Below are positions 1 to 6,689 of a DNA stretch of 9,117 nt, in pieces. The first letter of the stretch is position 1; each line of letters begins with the position of its first letter. This stretch comes from Spirochaetales bacterium (GTDB lineage Bacteria; Spirochaetota; Spirochaetia; Sphaerochaetales; Sphaerochaetaceae). The notes below the pieces were generated by a model that was given only the letters and a program-made list of their open reading frames with translations, ran no database searches and was not told where the DNA came from. The stretch spans positions 1-9,117 of the forward strand of contig JALFYG010000232.1 of assembly GCA_022784805.1 (NCBI GenBank). Reading direction: 5' to 3'. Position numbers and translations under genes: made by a program.

Positions 1-219
1 TCTGCCCTTTGCATATCTGATGGTCTGGGCGATGACTCTGTCATGCTCTTCATGGGAGAGTGTCGGAGATTCTCCGGTTGTTCCACAAGGAACAAGGCCA
101 TCGATGCCTGCGTTAATCTGGGCCTCCACAAGTCTCTCAAGAGATATGTAGTCTACTGTGTTGTACTCTGTAAAGGGAGTGATCATTGCTGTGAAGACTC
201 CCCTGAATGTGTTTTTCAT
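1..219 (-). CDS. dapA: 4-hydroxy-tetrahydrodipicolinate synthase, N-terminal part (cut by left edge)
   Basis: DapA condenses pyruvate with aspartate semialdehyde in the cytoplasm, the first committed step of diaminopimelate/lysine synthesis. The first 73 residues are visible and in frame to the window edge. They contain the family's opening GVFTAMITPF (residues 7-16) and the GTTGES motif (46-51), whose two threonines take part in the proton relay around the Schiff base; the Schiff-base lysine lies outside the window. The ATG at 219 is supported by GGAG at 227-230, 7 nt upstream, which lies inside the last codons of dapB. Only 2 nt separate the dapB stop from this ATG, so the two genes are surely co-transcribed and probably translationally coupled. 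Paralogous aldolases (N-acetylneuraminate lyase type) share this fold, but the dapB neighbour favours DapA. Confidence 0.95.
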   Translation of the reverse strand, partial: MKNTFRGVFTAMITPFTEYNTVDYISLERLVEAQINAGIDGLVPCGTTGESPTLSHEEHDRVIAQTIRYAKGR

Positions 220-221
220 TT

Positions 222-983
222 TTATTCTCCAAAAGTTTCGTTCAAGTAATCGTCGAGGGTAAGGATTCCTCTTTTGTTTGTTTCGCTTATCCACTCAGAA
301 GCCATCACTGCTCCAAGAGCAAAGCCTGAGCGGGAGTGGGCTGTGTGAGTGAGAGTAATGGTGTCTGCATCGCTGTCGATGACCACACTATGTACTCCAG
401 GTGTCTTTCCAACCCTTATTGATGAAATCTGAAGGCTCTCTTTCTCTATCTTGCCTTCTGAGTTACCAAGAAGAATCTTCTTCTTTTCAGGCATAGTATC
501 CAGAAGAGCTGAAGCAACCATCAAAGCAGTTCCGGATGGGCTATCTTTCTTCTCTGTGTGGTGTATCTCTGAAATAGATGCATCATAACCGGCAACCTTT
601 CCATAAAGCTCCCCTGCTTTCCTGACAAGTTTAAGAAAGAGGGCGACACCAATTGAGTAGTTACCACTATACATTACTTTTATTTCTTTTTCTTCATTGT
701 AAGCTTTTATCTCTTCAAGTCTATCAAGCCATCCTGTTGTTCCGATGACTGAAGGAATAGAGTAATCGATATATTTCTTTATGTTCTCTACAGCGTTATC
801 AGGGGAAGAGAAATCAATGACAACATCAGCATTCTCAAAACAAGAAGCCTCAATATTTTTGTTTGTCACTCTTTTATCCAATGAAAAAGGGTCTATAACC
901 CCGATTACATTGTGTCCACGATTCTCAAGGACGGAGTAAATCTCCTTTCCCATCTTTCCAAATCCAGTTAAAACCACGTTCAT
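222..983 (-). CDS. dapB: 4-hydroxy-tetrahydrodipicolinate reductase
   Basis: DapB uses NAD(P)H to reduce the product of DapA to tetrahydrodipicolinate. The 253-aa product starts with the Rossmann motif GFGKMG (7-12), then VIDFSSP (55-61) and GTTGW (81-85) of the cofactor domain. The catalytic segment EIHHTEKKDSPSGTA (139-153) follows, where His141 and Lys145 match the E. coli catalytic pair His159/Lys163. RVGKTPGVH (190-198) and the C-terminal THTAHSRSGFALGA stretch (212-225) complete the family pattern. The length is slightly short of E. coli (273 aa) but normal for bacteria. The start is fixed because the nucleotide-binding motif begins at residue 7. No proper SD precedes it: AGGG sits only 2 nt from the ATG, while a -10-like TATATT lies 6 nt upstream, suggesting a leaderless mRNA. 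It heads a dapB-dapA operon. Confidence 0.97.
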   Translation of the reverse strand: MNVVLTGFGKMGKEIYSVLENRGHNVIGVIDPFSLDKRVTNKNIEASCFENADVVIDFSSPDNAVENIKKYIDYSIPSVIGTTGWLDRLEEIKAYNEEKEIKVMYSGNYSIGVALFLKLVRKAGELYGKVAGYDASISEIHHTEKKDSPSGTALMVASALLDTMPEKKKILLGNSEGKIEKESLQISSIRVGKTPGVHSVVIDSDADTITLTHTAHSRSGFALGAVMASEWISETNKRGILTLDDYLNETFGE

Positions 984-989
984 GGCCCT

Positions 990-1019
990 AATATATCAGA
1001 AAGGAATAACTTATGTCTA
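990..1019 (-). promoter_or_regulatory. dapB-proximal promoter (leaderless geometry)
   Basis: On the minus strand TAGACA (1019-1014, 5/6 to TTGACA) is followed after 18 nt by TATATT (995-990, 5/6 to TATAAT), preceded by TGA as in an extended -10. The hexamer ends 6 nt before the dapB ATG, so +1 would fall on the A of the start codon. Seen in sequence; promoter activity is inferred. Confidence 0.55.
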
Positions 1020-1020
1020 T

Positions 1021-1072
1021 ATTCTAACAGAATGTTATTATTATAACAAACATATTCAGAGCGTAGTGTCAA
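1021..1072 (-). promoter_or_regulatory. upstream promoter-like elements for dapBA
   Basis: A perfect minus-strand TTGACA (1072-1067) lies 18 nt from TGTTAT (1048-1043, 4/6) or 21 nt from a perfect TATAAT (1045-1040). Shifted downstream, TTGTTA (1049-1044) and TAGAAT (1026-1021) are 17 nt apart. One of these could be a second dapBA promoter giving a short leader of roughly 30-50 nt. The elements overlap the 1033-1048 palindrome, and which pair is used cannot be decided by eye. Confidence 0.4.
1033..1048. repeat. perfect inverted repeat in the dapB promoter region (candidate operator)
   Basis: TGTTAT-TATT-ATAACA is a perfect 6+6 bp inverted repeat with a 4-nt centre. It covers a TATAAT hexamer and part of the TTGTTA element of the upstream dapBA promoters. 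The symmetry and location fit the site of a dimeric repressor. There is no T-run after it on the minus strand, so it is unlikely to terminate the GNAT transcript. AT-rich palindromes also arise by chance. Confidence 0.4.
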
Positions 1073-1091
1073 CAATAAAAAGGAATCTCTT

Positions 1092-1826
1092 TTAATTAGA
1101 TATCAACTCCGTCCACATAGGTTGGAAAGATGACGAGAACGCCACTCTCATACTGGAGATGTGTGAAAACGAAGTGCCGTAATATGGAATTATTCCTCTC
1201 TCAAGCACTATGTTGGAGAGAATATCCACGGCTTTTGTTCCATAACCTTTCCCTCTAAATTGAGGTTTTGTATTGACTCCTATCTGCCACATCATAGGGC
1301 TATCTGAACTGGCTCCAGCCATTGCAGCTATCTCTCCATTCTCCATAATTGCTACACCGACTTCATCAGGAGCATTCTCATCAAAAGCAAATGCTTCAGA
1401 GAACTCATCCATATCTTTGAATCCAAGAATCTCTTCTTTCTCGATGATTCTATAGGAGAGAGTACTGTAATCGTTATTGGTCTTTTCGCTTTTCACAAAG
1501 AAGGGATGAAGGATATTTATATGCTTATTATGGATGGAAAGAAATGAGATGATTCTCTCCAGGCTCTTACCATCCAGAATCCACTCCCCCTTTCTTTCAC
1601 CAATTATTTCTTTGATTCCTTCTATGGCTTCTTCTTTTCCTGTGGCGATTACTTTTCCATTGAAGACTGCAAGCTTCAAAAAGAAATCAGGGTTATCTTC
1701 AAAGCGCCTTCTTCCCTCCATAGGAGTATAGAGAGAGTAATGGTTTTCCTTGTCCATAACAGAAGAAAGAGGCATGGAGTAATCCAGAGCAAGCTGGGAA
1801 GCAACAAGGGAAAAGACATCAGCCAT
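1092..1826 (-). CDS. GNAT-family N-acetyltransferase
   Basis: The product is a 244-aa protein with a C-terminal GNAT fold that should transfer an acyl group from acyl-CoA to an unknown amine. Motif A is visible as a hydrophobic strand, WQIGVN (180-185), followed by QFRGKGYG (189-196), the Q/R-x-x-G-x-G/A pyrophosphate-binding loop. The end (SFSHISSMRVAFSSSFQPMW, 219-238) matches the usual last helix and strand, where family members read N-x-x-S-x-x-x-A-x-x-x-G-F. The N-terminal 120 residues lack such motifs and may be a substrate-recognition half, as in two-part GNAT proteins such as the GNAT_acetyltran family. The ATG overlaps the uvrB end by 8 bp, and AAAGGA (1835-1840) sits 8 nt upstream, inside uvrB, so translation is probably coupled. 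It is the last gene of the htrA-uvrB operon. The substrate cannot be told from sequence. Confidence 0.88.
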   Translation of the reverse strand: MADVFSLVASQLALDYSMPLSSVMDKENHYSLYTPMEGRRRFEDNPDFFLKLAVFNGKVIATGKEEAIEGIKEIIGERKGEWILDGKSLERIISFLSIHNKHINILHPFFVKSEKTNNDYSTLSYRIIEKEEILGFKDMDEFSEAFAFDENAPDEVGVAIMENGEIAAMAGASSDSPMMWQIGVNTKPQFRGKGYGTKAVDILSNIVLERGIIPYYGTSFSHISSMRVAFSSSFQPMWTELISN

Positions 1827-3861
1827 CTACAAGGTCCTTTCTATCTTTGATCCTCTGAATCTCATCCCTAATGACGGCTGCTTTCTCAAACTGCAGGTTC
1901 TCTGCATACTCCATCATCTGCTTTTCCAATGTCTTTATGTACTTCTTCCTGTCTTTCTCCACAAGAAGGTTGTAACTACCCTTAAGAATCCTTGCATCTT
2001 CCTTTGCTATCTCTTCGCTGTCCTTAATTTCTCGTTCAAGAATATCTTCGATCTCTTTCTTGATAGTTGTTGGAGTGATGCCATGCTCTTCGTTCCAAGC
2101 CTTCTGGACTTTTCTTCTATGCTCTGTCTCCTCAATGGCTTCAGCCATGGCAGGGCTCATTTTGTCAGCATACATGACTACTCTTCCGTCAGCATTTCTT
2201 GCAGCACGACCTATGGTCTGGATAAGTGATGTGGCGGAACGAAGGAAGCCAATCTTATCGGCATCAAGAATGGCGACCAAGGAGACTTCAGGTAGGTCCA
2301 ACCCTTCCCTGAGAAGGTTAATTCCAACGAGGACATCATACTTACCCTTTCTTAAGTCTCTTAAGATCTCGACTCTTTCTATGGTATCAACTTCGCTATG
2401 AAGGTATTGGACCTTAAGTCCCAAGCCCAAAAGATAAGCAGTCAGGTCTTCACTCATCTTCTTAGTGAGTGTGGTGACCAAGACTCTCTCTCCCTTGTCG
2501 ATGGTCTTTCTAATCTCACCATACAAGTCTTCCATCTGACCTTCTGTAGGTTTGACTGTGATCTCCGGGTCCAGGAGACCTGTAGGTCTGATCAGCTGCT
2601 CAACTATCTGGATGGACTCTTCTTTCTCTCTCGGTCCAGGGGTAGCGGAAACGTAGATACGTTGTCCCACCTTTGCATCAAACTCATCATATTTAAGAGG
2701 TCTGTTATCCAGGGCGGAAGGAAGACGGAAACCATATTTCACCAGATTCATCTTTCTGGATCTGTCTCCCTCATACATTGCACCTATCTGAGGAAGGGTA
2801 ACGTGGCTTTCATCAATAAATGTGACAAAATCATCAGGGAAATAATCCAGAAGCACTGCTGGTCTCTCTCCAGGCTTACGCCCTGTAAGAGGTCTTGAGT
2901 AGTTCTCGATTCCGGAGCAGTATCCTACTTCCTGAAGCATCTCCAAGTCATATTCCACCCTACTCTTTATTCTCTCTGCTTCTACATATTTTCCATTGGA
3001 AATGAAGTATTGATATCTCTCTTCCTTCTCGTCATCAATGGCTTTTATAGCTCTGTCTATCTGAGTCTGTGGCATGACAAACTGCTTTGCAGGGTATAGT
3101 GTCACAGAGTCTACATGTTCTCTTTTTTCTCCTGTGAGGGCATCGAACCATACGATATCTGTGATGGTATCCCAATCAAGAGTAATTCTAAATGCAGTCT
3201 CAAGATAAGCAGGGTATATCTCAATGATGTCTCCCTTAGGTCTGAAAGTTCCTCTCTCAAGGATTGCATCATTACGCTCGTAAAGCATTCTTAATAATTG
3301 ATCAAAGACTATTCTTCTATCAAACTCATCTCCAACACGGAAGGTCCAGAGCATGTCTCTGAGAGACACAGGGTTACCAAGGCCGTAGATACAGGAGACT
3401 GTGGCGACGACTATTACATCTCTTCTCTCCATAAGGGAGAAAGAAGCATGGAGTCTCAGTCTATCTATTTCATCGTTGATATCGACTTCTTTCTCAATAT
3501 AAAGGTCTTTTCCTGGAACATAGGCTTCCGGCTGATAGAAATCGTATGTAGAGACGAAGTATGTGACTGCGTTTTCAGGAAAGAAGGTCTTGAACTCTTT
3601 ATAAAGCTGGGCGGAGAGAGTCTTATTGTGGCTGAGAATCAAGGTAGGCTTCTGAATCTTTTCAATGAGCTTAGCCATTGTGAAGGTCTTACCACTTCCT
3701 GTTACACCCTTAAGTGTCTGGGCCCTGTCGCCTTCAAGATATCCTTTATACAAGGCATCTACAGCATCCCCTTGGTCTCCTGAAAGCTGAAACGGTGCGT
3801 GGACCACAAATGGTTTCTCCACTCCTGATATATAGTCCGGATATCTTATCTCAGAATCCAT
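1819..3861 (-). CDS. uvrB: UvrABC system protein B (excinuclease subunit)
   Basis: UvrB is the damage-verifying helicase-like subunit of nucleotide excision repair; it is loaded by UvrA and recruits UvrC. The product has 680 residues (E. coli 673) and looks complete. Visible elements in order are Walker A GVTGSGKT (52-59); the beta-hairpin that clamps DNA, with YDFYQPEAYVP (106-116); the DESH box (350-353); VSATPGP (404-410); REGLDLPEV (518-526); QTIGRAARN, helicase motif VI (548-556); and a C-terminal UVR coiled-coil domain (about 645-673) that contacts UvrC. The ATG at 3861 has AGGAG 8 nt upstream (3870-3874). The start lies 16 bp inside the htrA 3' end and the stop overlaps the GNAT start, so it is the middle gene of a tightly packed operon. 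No LexA-type box is evident upstream of the operon. Confidence 0.98.
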   Translation of the reverse strand: MDSEIRYPDYISGVEKPFVVHAPFQLSGDQGDAVDALYKGYLEGDRAQTLKGVTGSGKTFTMAKLIEKIQKPTLILSHNKTLSAQLYKEFKTFFPENAVTYFVSTYDFYQPEAYVPGKDLYIEKEVDINDEIDRLRLHASFSLMERRDVIVVATVSCIYGLGNPVSLRDMLWTFRVGDEFDRRIVFDQLLRMLYERNDAILERGTFRPKGDIIEIYPAYLETAFRITLDWDTITDIVWFDALTGEKREHVDSVTLYPAKQFVMPQTQIDRAIKAIDDEKEERYQYFISNGKYVEAERIKSRVEYDLEMLQEVGYCSGIENYSRPLTGRKPGERPAVLLDYFPDDFVTFIDESHVTLPQIGAMYEGDRSRKMNLVKYGFRLPSALDNRPLKYDEFDAKVGQRIYVSATPGPREKEESIQIVEQLIRPTGLLDPEITVKPTEGQMEDLYGEIRKTIDKGERVLVTTLTKKMSEDLTAYLLGLGLKVQYLHSEVDTIERVEILRDLRKGKYDVLVGINLLREGLDLPEVSLVAILDADKIGFLRSATSLIQTIGRAARNADGRVVMYADKMSPAMAEAIEETEHRRKVQKAWNEEHGITPTTIKKEIEDILEREIKDSEEIAKEDARILKGSYNLLVEKDRKKYIKTLEKQMMEYAENLQFEKAAVIRDEIQRIKDRKDLVDG

Positions 3862-5099
3862 CTTGTGTTCTCCTCGGTTTGTTCAACCAGTTCCACTCCC
3901 TTCACTTCAATTGTTTCTCCGTTTCTCACTACTGTGACATCTACTTTGTCACCAGGAGAAGAAGCAAAGAGAAGAGCAAAGTAGTCTGTATAGTCTTCTA
4001 CTTTGTTTCCATTTATAGCTATGATTACGTCTCCTCCGAGGTATATGACGGAAGAGCCGTATTGGGCTTTCTCATTTCCACCCTTGATTCCACCCTTGTC
4101 TGCCATTCCCATTGGCACTACCTGGCTTACCAGGATTCCTTTCTCAACAGGAAGATTGCAGTAAGCGACAATCTGGCTATTTAGCTCCACAGACAAGAAG
4201 TCGAACCATCCTCTTGAGACCTTTCCATCCTTGATAATCTTCTCTGCAATATCTCTAACACTTTCAACTGGAAGTGCAAATGAGATACCTTGTGCTGAGC
4301 CGGATGTAGAGTAAATGGATGAAACGAGACCCACCATTCTTCCTTGTGTATCGAGGAGAGGACCTCCCGAGTTTCCTGGGTTGATCAAGGCATCTGTCTG
4401 AATCATGTTTTGAATGACAGAAGCAGAGGTTGAAGTGCTTACCATTCTCTCCAGTCCTGAAACCATACCTGAAGTAAGAGACCATGTATAACCATAAGGG
4501 TTACCGATGGCAAGAAGAGTCTGCCCAACAGTCAGTGATTCTGAAGAGCCAAGCTCCATAGGAACAAGCCCAGTTTTCTCTGTTTTGAGTATGGCGATAT
4601 CTGAAAGGGAGTCATATCCAACCAGGGTTGCATTTGCAGATGACTCATCTGAGAAGACAATGGAGAACTCAGTTCCAGATCCAACTACATGCTTATTCGT
4701 CACTATATAACCGTCACTGGTAAGAATTACTCCGCTTCCTTGTCCTGAATCTGAGAGAGTGCTTTCAGCAAGTATCTGGACTACACTATCCTTGCATTTC
4801 TTATATACAGCCATGTTTCTCACTTCTTCAGAAGTATAAGTCCAAGAGCCATCTTTGCTCTGGAAAAGAGGAATAAGCTCTTCTCCATAGTAGACCTGAT
4901 CCATAGGGATGCCTGCCATTTCAAAGAGAGCCTCAACGCCATCTTTCTCCACAACACCCTGCATAGCATTTCTCAGACTCTCTTCTTCTTTTTCCGCCTT
5001 CAGGTATCCTGTCCAAAGGCCAAGGCCCAAAAGAACAGCTACGGAGGCTGATGTAACAATAATAATGGTCAATATCTCAGAGAATGAAAAACGCTTCAT
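3846..5099 (-). CDS. htrA: HtrA/DegP-like membrane-anchored serine protease
   Basis: This trypsin-fold protease of the HtrA family should act outside the cytoplasmic membrane in protein quality control. The 417-aa protein has an N-terminal hydrophobic segment (about 9-31) after a short basic start, with no cleavage motif that I can see, so it is probably a signal anchor. A linker (about 33-100) with possible coiled-coil character comes next. The protease domain has the catalytic triad His137 (TNKHVV), Asp167 (SLSDIAI) and Ser244 (PGNSGGP). One PDZ domain follows (about 300-400), with YLGGDVIIAINGNKV (353-367). E. coli DegP has two PDZ domains; a single one with an anchor resembles DegS or Gram-positive HtrA. 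The start is set by the anchor segment; no SD precedes it, but a promoter-like TATCCT lies 6 nt upstream. It is the first gene of the htrA-uvrB-GNAT operon and is divergent from the methyltransferase gene. Confidence 0.95.
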   Translation of the reverse strand: MKRFSFSEILTIIIVTSASVAVLLGLGLWTGYLKAEKEEESLRNAMQGVVEKDGVEALFEMAGIPMDQVYYGEELIPLFQSKDGSWTYTSEEVRNMAVYKKCKDSVVQILAESTLSDSGQGSGVILTSDGYIVTNKHVVGSGTEFSIVFSDESSANATLVGYDSLSDIAILKTEKTGLVPMELGSSESLTVGQTLLAIGNPYGYTWSLTSGMVSGLERMVSTSTSASVIQNMIQTDALINPGNSGGPLLDTQGRMVGLVSSIYSTSGSAQGISFALPVESVRDIAEKIIKDGKVSRGWFDFLSVELNSQIVAYCNLPVEKGILVSQVVPMGMADKGGIKGGNEKAQYGSSVIYLGGDVIIAINGNKVEDYTDYFALLFASSPGDKVDVTVVRNGETIEVKGVELVEQTEENTRWILR

Positions 5100-5105
5100 G
5101 AGAGA

Positions 5106-5134
5106 AGGATACTATGGCACTTTGATTTGTTCAA
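5106..5134 (-). promoter_or_regulatory. candidate htrA operon promoter (leaderless geometry)
   Basis: Minus-strand TTGAAC (5134-5129, 4/6) and TATCCT (5111-5106, 4/6) are 17 nt apart, and the -10 ends exactly 6 nt before the htrA ATG. No SD exists in between (TCTCTC). The hexamers are individually weak; the support comes from the spacing and from near-identity with the region upstream of the gene at 6690. Confidence 0.45.
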
Positions 5135-5144
5135 CGAAGGTTAG

Positions 5145-5173
5145 GTGAAGTCTCTTCTCTTATATGGTAGAAT
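5145..5173 (+). promoter_or_regulatory. candidate methyltransferase promoter (extended -10, leaderless geometry)
   Basis: TGG-TAGAAT (5165-5173) is an extended -10 with a 5/6 hexamer that ends 6 nt before the ATG at 5180. The -35 position, 17 nt upstream, holds only GTGAAG (5145-5150, 3/6), as is tolerated with an extended -10. AGAGG at 5174-5178 lies just 1 nt from the ATG, too close to act as an SD. Confidence 0.5.
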
Positions 5174-5179
5174 AGAGGT

Positions 5180-5944
5180 ATGGATGTTACGAAAGTCAAC
5201 AGCTTAGCCTGGGATGGAGAAGTCAAGAATAATAATTGGTGGACACTTATTGTAGACGAAGAGAAGATTCAGGAAGCCAGAAATGGCAAGCCTGAGATAT
5301 GGGTCACACCCACAAGTAATGTTCCTCTTTCTTGGGTGGAACCCTTGAAGGGAAAGAAGGTTCTCAATGCCTGTGGTGGAGGCGGTCAGCAGACTCCAAT
5401 ACTATCTGCCTACGGTTCTTTTGTTACTGTTGTTGATATTTCAAAGAAACAGTTGGAACAAGATAGAATAGCTCTTGATAGATATTCCCTTGAAGCAGAG
5501 CTAATTGAAGGAAGTGTCTTGTCTCTTCCATTTCCAGATGAGTCTTTTGACCATGTCCTCAATCCTTGTTCCCTTAACTTTATAGAAGATTTGAATGGGG
5601 TTTATAAAGAATTTCATCGCGTCTTGAAAAAGGGAGGATCCCTTATTTTCGGTATTTCCAACCCTATTCTCTATATCTTTGACGATAAGAAAATCGAGAA
5701 GAAGCTGAAAGTAAAATATACTCTTCCTTTTTCTGACACCACTTCCCTTTCTGAAAAGGAACTTAAAAAGAGAATAAGCAAGGGTGACACAGTGGAGTTT
5801 TCCCATACACTCTCTTCTATTATTTCTGGTCTTCTTTCAAAGGGTTTTATTATTGATGGATTTTTTGCCGACAGCTCCGATTCAGAACCAGTTGATTCAT
5901 TTGTAAGCGATTCTTACTTAGCTTTCAAAGCTATAAAACAATAA
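5180..5944 (+). CDS. class I SAM-dependent methyltransferase (Methyltransf_11-like)
   Basis: The 254-aa cytosolic protein has a Rossmann methyltransferase core that should move a methyl group from S-adenosylmethionine to an unknown acceptor. Motif I is KVLNACGGGGQQTPIL (60-75), where most families have D-x-G-x-G-x-G; the GGGQQ form is one I recall from a subgroup of bacterial methyltransferases. Asp86 in TVVDIS (83-88) should bind the ribose hydroxyls. VLSLPFPDESFDHVL (113-127) and the following LNFIEDLNGVYKEFHRVLKK (132-151) are the usual post-motif segments. The N-terminal ~55 residues, rich in Trp, and the C-terminal lid (about 165-240) probably form the substrate pocket. The gene stands alone, divergent from htrA and convergent with the next gene, so context gives no substrate. 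Its stop codon forms the foot of the 5942-6007 hairpin. Confidence 0.88.
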   Translation: MDVTKVNSLAWDGEVKNNNWWTLIVDEEKIQEARNGKPEIWVTPTSNVPLSWVEPLKGKKVLNACGGGGQQTPILSAYGSFVTVVDISKKQLEQDRIALDRYSLEAELIEGSVLSLPFPDESFDHVLNPCSLNFIEDLNGVYKEFHRVLKKGGSLIFGISNPILYIFDDKKIEKKLKVKYTLPFSDTTSLSEKELKKRISKGDTVEFSHTLSSIISGLLSKGFIIDGFFADSSDSEPVDSFVSDSYLAFKAIKQ

Positions 5945-6007
5945 TTAGCCTTACATAATTATTTACTTCTTGTAAAAGGAAATAAAATTAGTATGCAAGG
6001 CTAATTA
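5942..6007. terminator. long imperfect hairpin between convergent genes (probable terminator)
   Basis: TAATTAGCCTT (5942-5952) pairs perfectly with AAGGCTAATTA (5997-6007). After one A/C mismatch, CATA (5954-5957) pairs with TATG (5992-5995). Inside, TTATTT (5959-5964) pairs with AAATAA (5980-5985). The methyltransferase stop codon is part of the outer arm. On the minus strand the stem is followed by TTGTTTTAT, so it best fits termination of the 6012-6626 gene; on the plus strand there is no T-run. The arms could also be the ends of a small repeated element. Confidence 0.55.
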
Positions 6008-6011
6008 ATTA

Positions 6012-6626
6012 TTAAAAGAGTTCTTTTACCATCTCTGAGCTTACTCTTTTTACTCCATCGACAGTAAACACTTCTCCTGATATATAGCACTCCTTCACTG
6101 CCATGGAAATTCTTTTGACGCTGTCATAAAGATCTTCCAGCATCATGGTATTCACTGGATCCTTGGCATCTATGACAACTCTTTCTATTTTGTCTTTCTT
6201 ACTCTCTATTGCAGAAACTATCTCTTTCCTTACAGGATCAAAAGAAAGAAGAAGAGAAGATATATAAAGCTTATCTATCTTCTTTTCATCAATGAATCTC
6301 ATCACCTCTTCCTTCTTTATGAAAGAAGGAGCTGTGCTCTTTATTAAGAGTGTTCCTTCCATTGATACGGAAGATGGTGCAGATGAGTACAACAAATCAT
6401 CTTCATCGATTCCATATTCACTGGCAATAAAGTCTATATGAGTCTCTCCCTGCATCTCTTTTCCTAGCTTCGTCAATAAAGAAAAAGGAATATTGTTCTC
6501 AGAGAAATAGTCCATCTCATCGATTGCAGATCCACTAATATATGCAGAATAGAAGTTGTCATTTTCATTTGACACATCGTATGCATATTCCAATGCTGTG
6601 ATAATTTCACCTATTATTCCGTTCAT
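6012..6626 (-). CDS. shortened PfkB-like sugar-kinase relative, probably not catalytic
   Basis: The 204-aa product looks like the first two thirds of a ribokinase/PfkB carbohydrate kinase. It opens with a short GIIGEI strand (3-8). SGSAIDEM (31-38) stands where PfkB proteins have the GG-x-x-x-N sugar-binding turn, followed by IPFSLLTKLGKEMQGETHIDFI (46-67), which resembles the lid and first PfkB signature. YGIDEDDLL (71-79) and the segment after it match G-V-D-T-S-x-V. KLYISSLLLSF (119-129) and RVVIDAKDP (149-157) resemble the next core strands. The DTxGAGD anion hole and the catalytic Asp at the family's C-terminal end are missing, and the protein is about 100 residues short. I chose the ATG at 6626 (promoter 6 nt upstream, better fit to the family start). 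The alternative is 6632, two codons earlier, with AAGGG 6 nt upstream. It may be a decayed gene or a binding-only protein. Confidence 0.7.
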   Translation of the reverse strand: MNGIIGEIITALEYAYDVSNENDNFYSAYISGSAIDEMDYFSENNIPFSLLTKLGKEMQGETHIDFIASEYGIDEDDLLYSSAPSSVSMEGTLLIKSTAPSFIKKEEVMRFIDEKKIDKLYISSLLLSFDPVRKEIVSAIESKKDKIERVVIDAKDPVNTMMLEDLYDSVKRISMAVKECYISGEVFTVDGVKRVSSEMVKELF

Positions 6627-6632
6627 TCTCAT

Positions 6633-6661
6633 ATACTACCCTTCCCGTTTCCCACTGACAA
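6633..6661 (-). promoter_or_regulatory. candidate promoter of the PfkB-like gene
   Basis: Minus-strand TTGTCA (6661-6656, 5/6) is followed after 17 nt by TAGTAT (6638-6633, 4/6), which ends 6 nt before the ATG at 6626. The -35 overlaps, on the opposite strand, the -35 of the divergent gene. If this promoter is real, the AAGGG SD candidate (6639-6643) lies in the spacer and is not transcribed. Confidence 0.5.
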
Positions 6662-6683
6662 CCTTTCTTTTTCTTAGTATCAT
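6655..6683 (+). promoter_or_regulatory. candidate promoter of the 140-aa gene
   Basis: CTGACA (6655-6660, 5/6) and TATCAT (6678-6683, 5/6) are 17 nt apart, and the -10 ends 6 nt before the ATG at 6690. The 6-nt gap is TTTCTT, with no SD. This is the best-formed of the candidate leaderless promoters in the window. Confidence 0.6.
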
Positions 6684-6689
6684 TTTCTT

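Noticed and set aside
43..249. Plus-strand open frame of 68 codons at the left edge
   Set aside because: The minus strand encodes an unmistakable DapA N-terminus in the same place.
984..1091. Lysine riboswitch upstream of dapBA
   Set aside because: The gap is only 108 bp, holds promoter-like elements and a simple palindrome, and shows none of the multi-stem pattern of the lysine riboswitch; the proximal promoter leaves no leader.
1073..1091. Intrinsic terminator after the GNAT gene
   Set aside because: AAAAG and CTTTT around a 6-nt loop give only a 5-bp A/T-rich stem, too weak to call.
2398..2898. Plus-strand open frame of 166 codons inside uvrB (and similar ones at 2060, 3298 and 3714)
   Set aside because: They are shadows of the well-supported uvrB and htrA reading frames and show no family motif or start signal.
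5501..5806. Minus-strand open frame inside the methyltransferase gene
   Set aside because: It lies entirely antisense to a gene with clear methyltransferase motifs and has no SD or recognisable domain.
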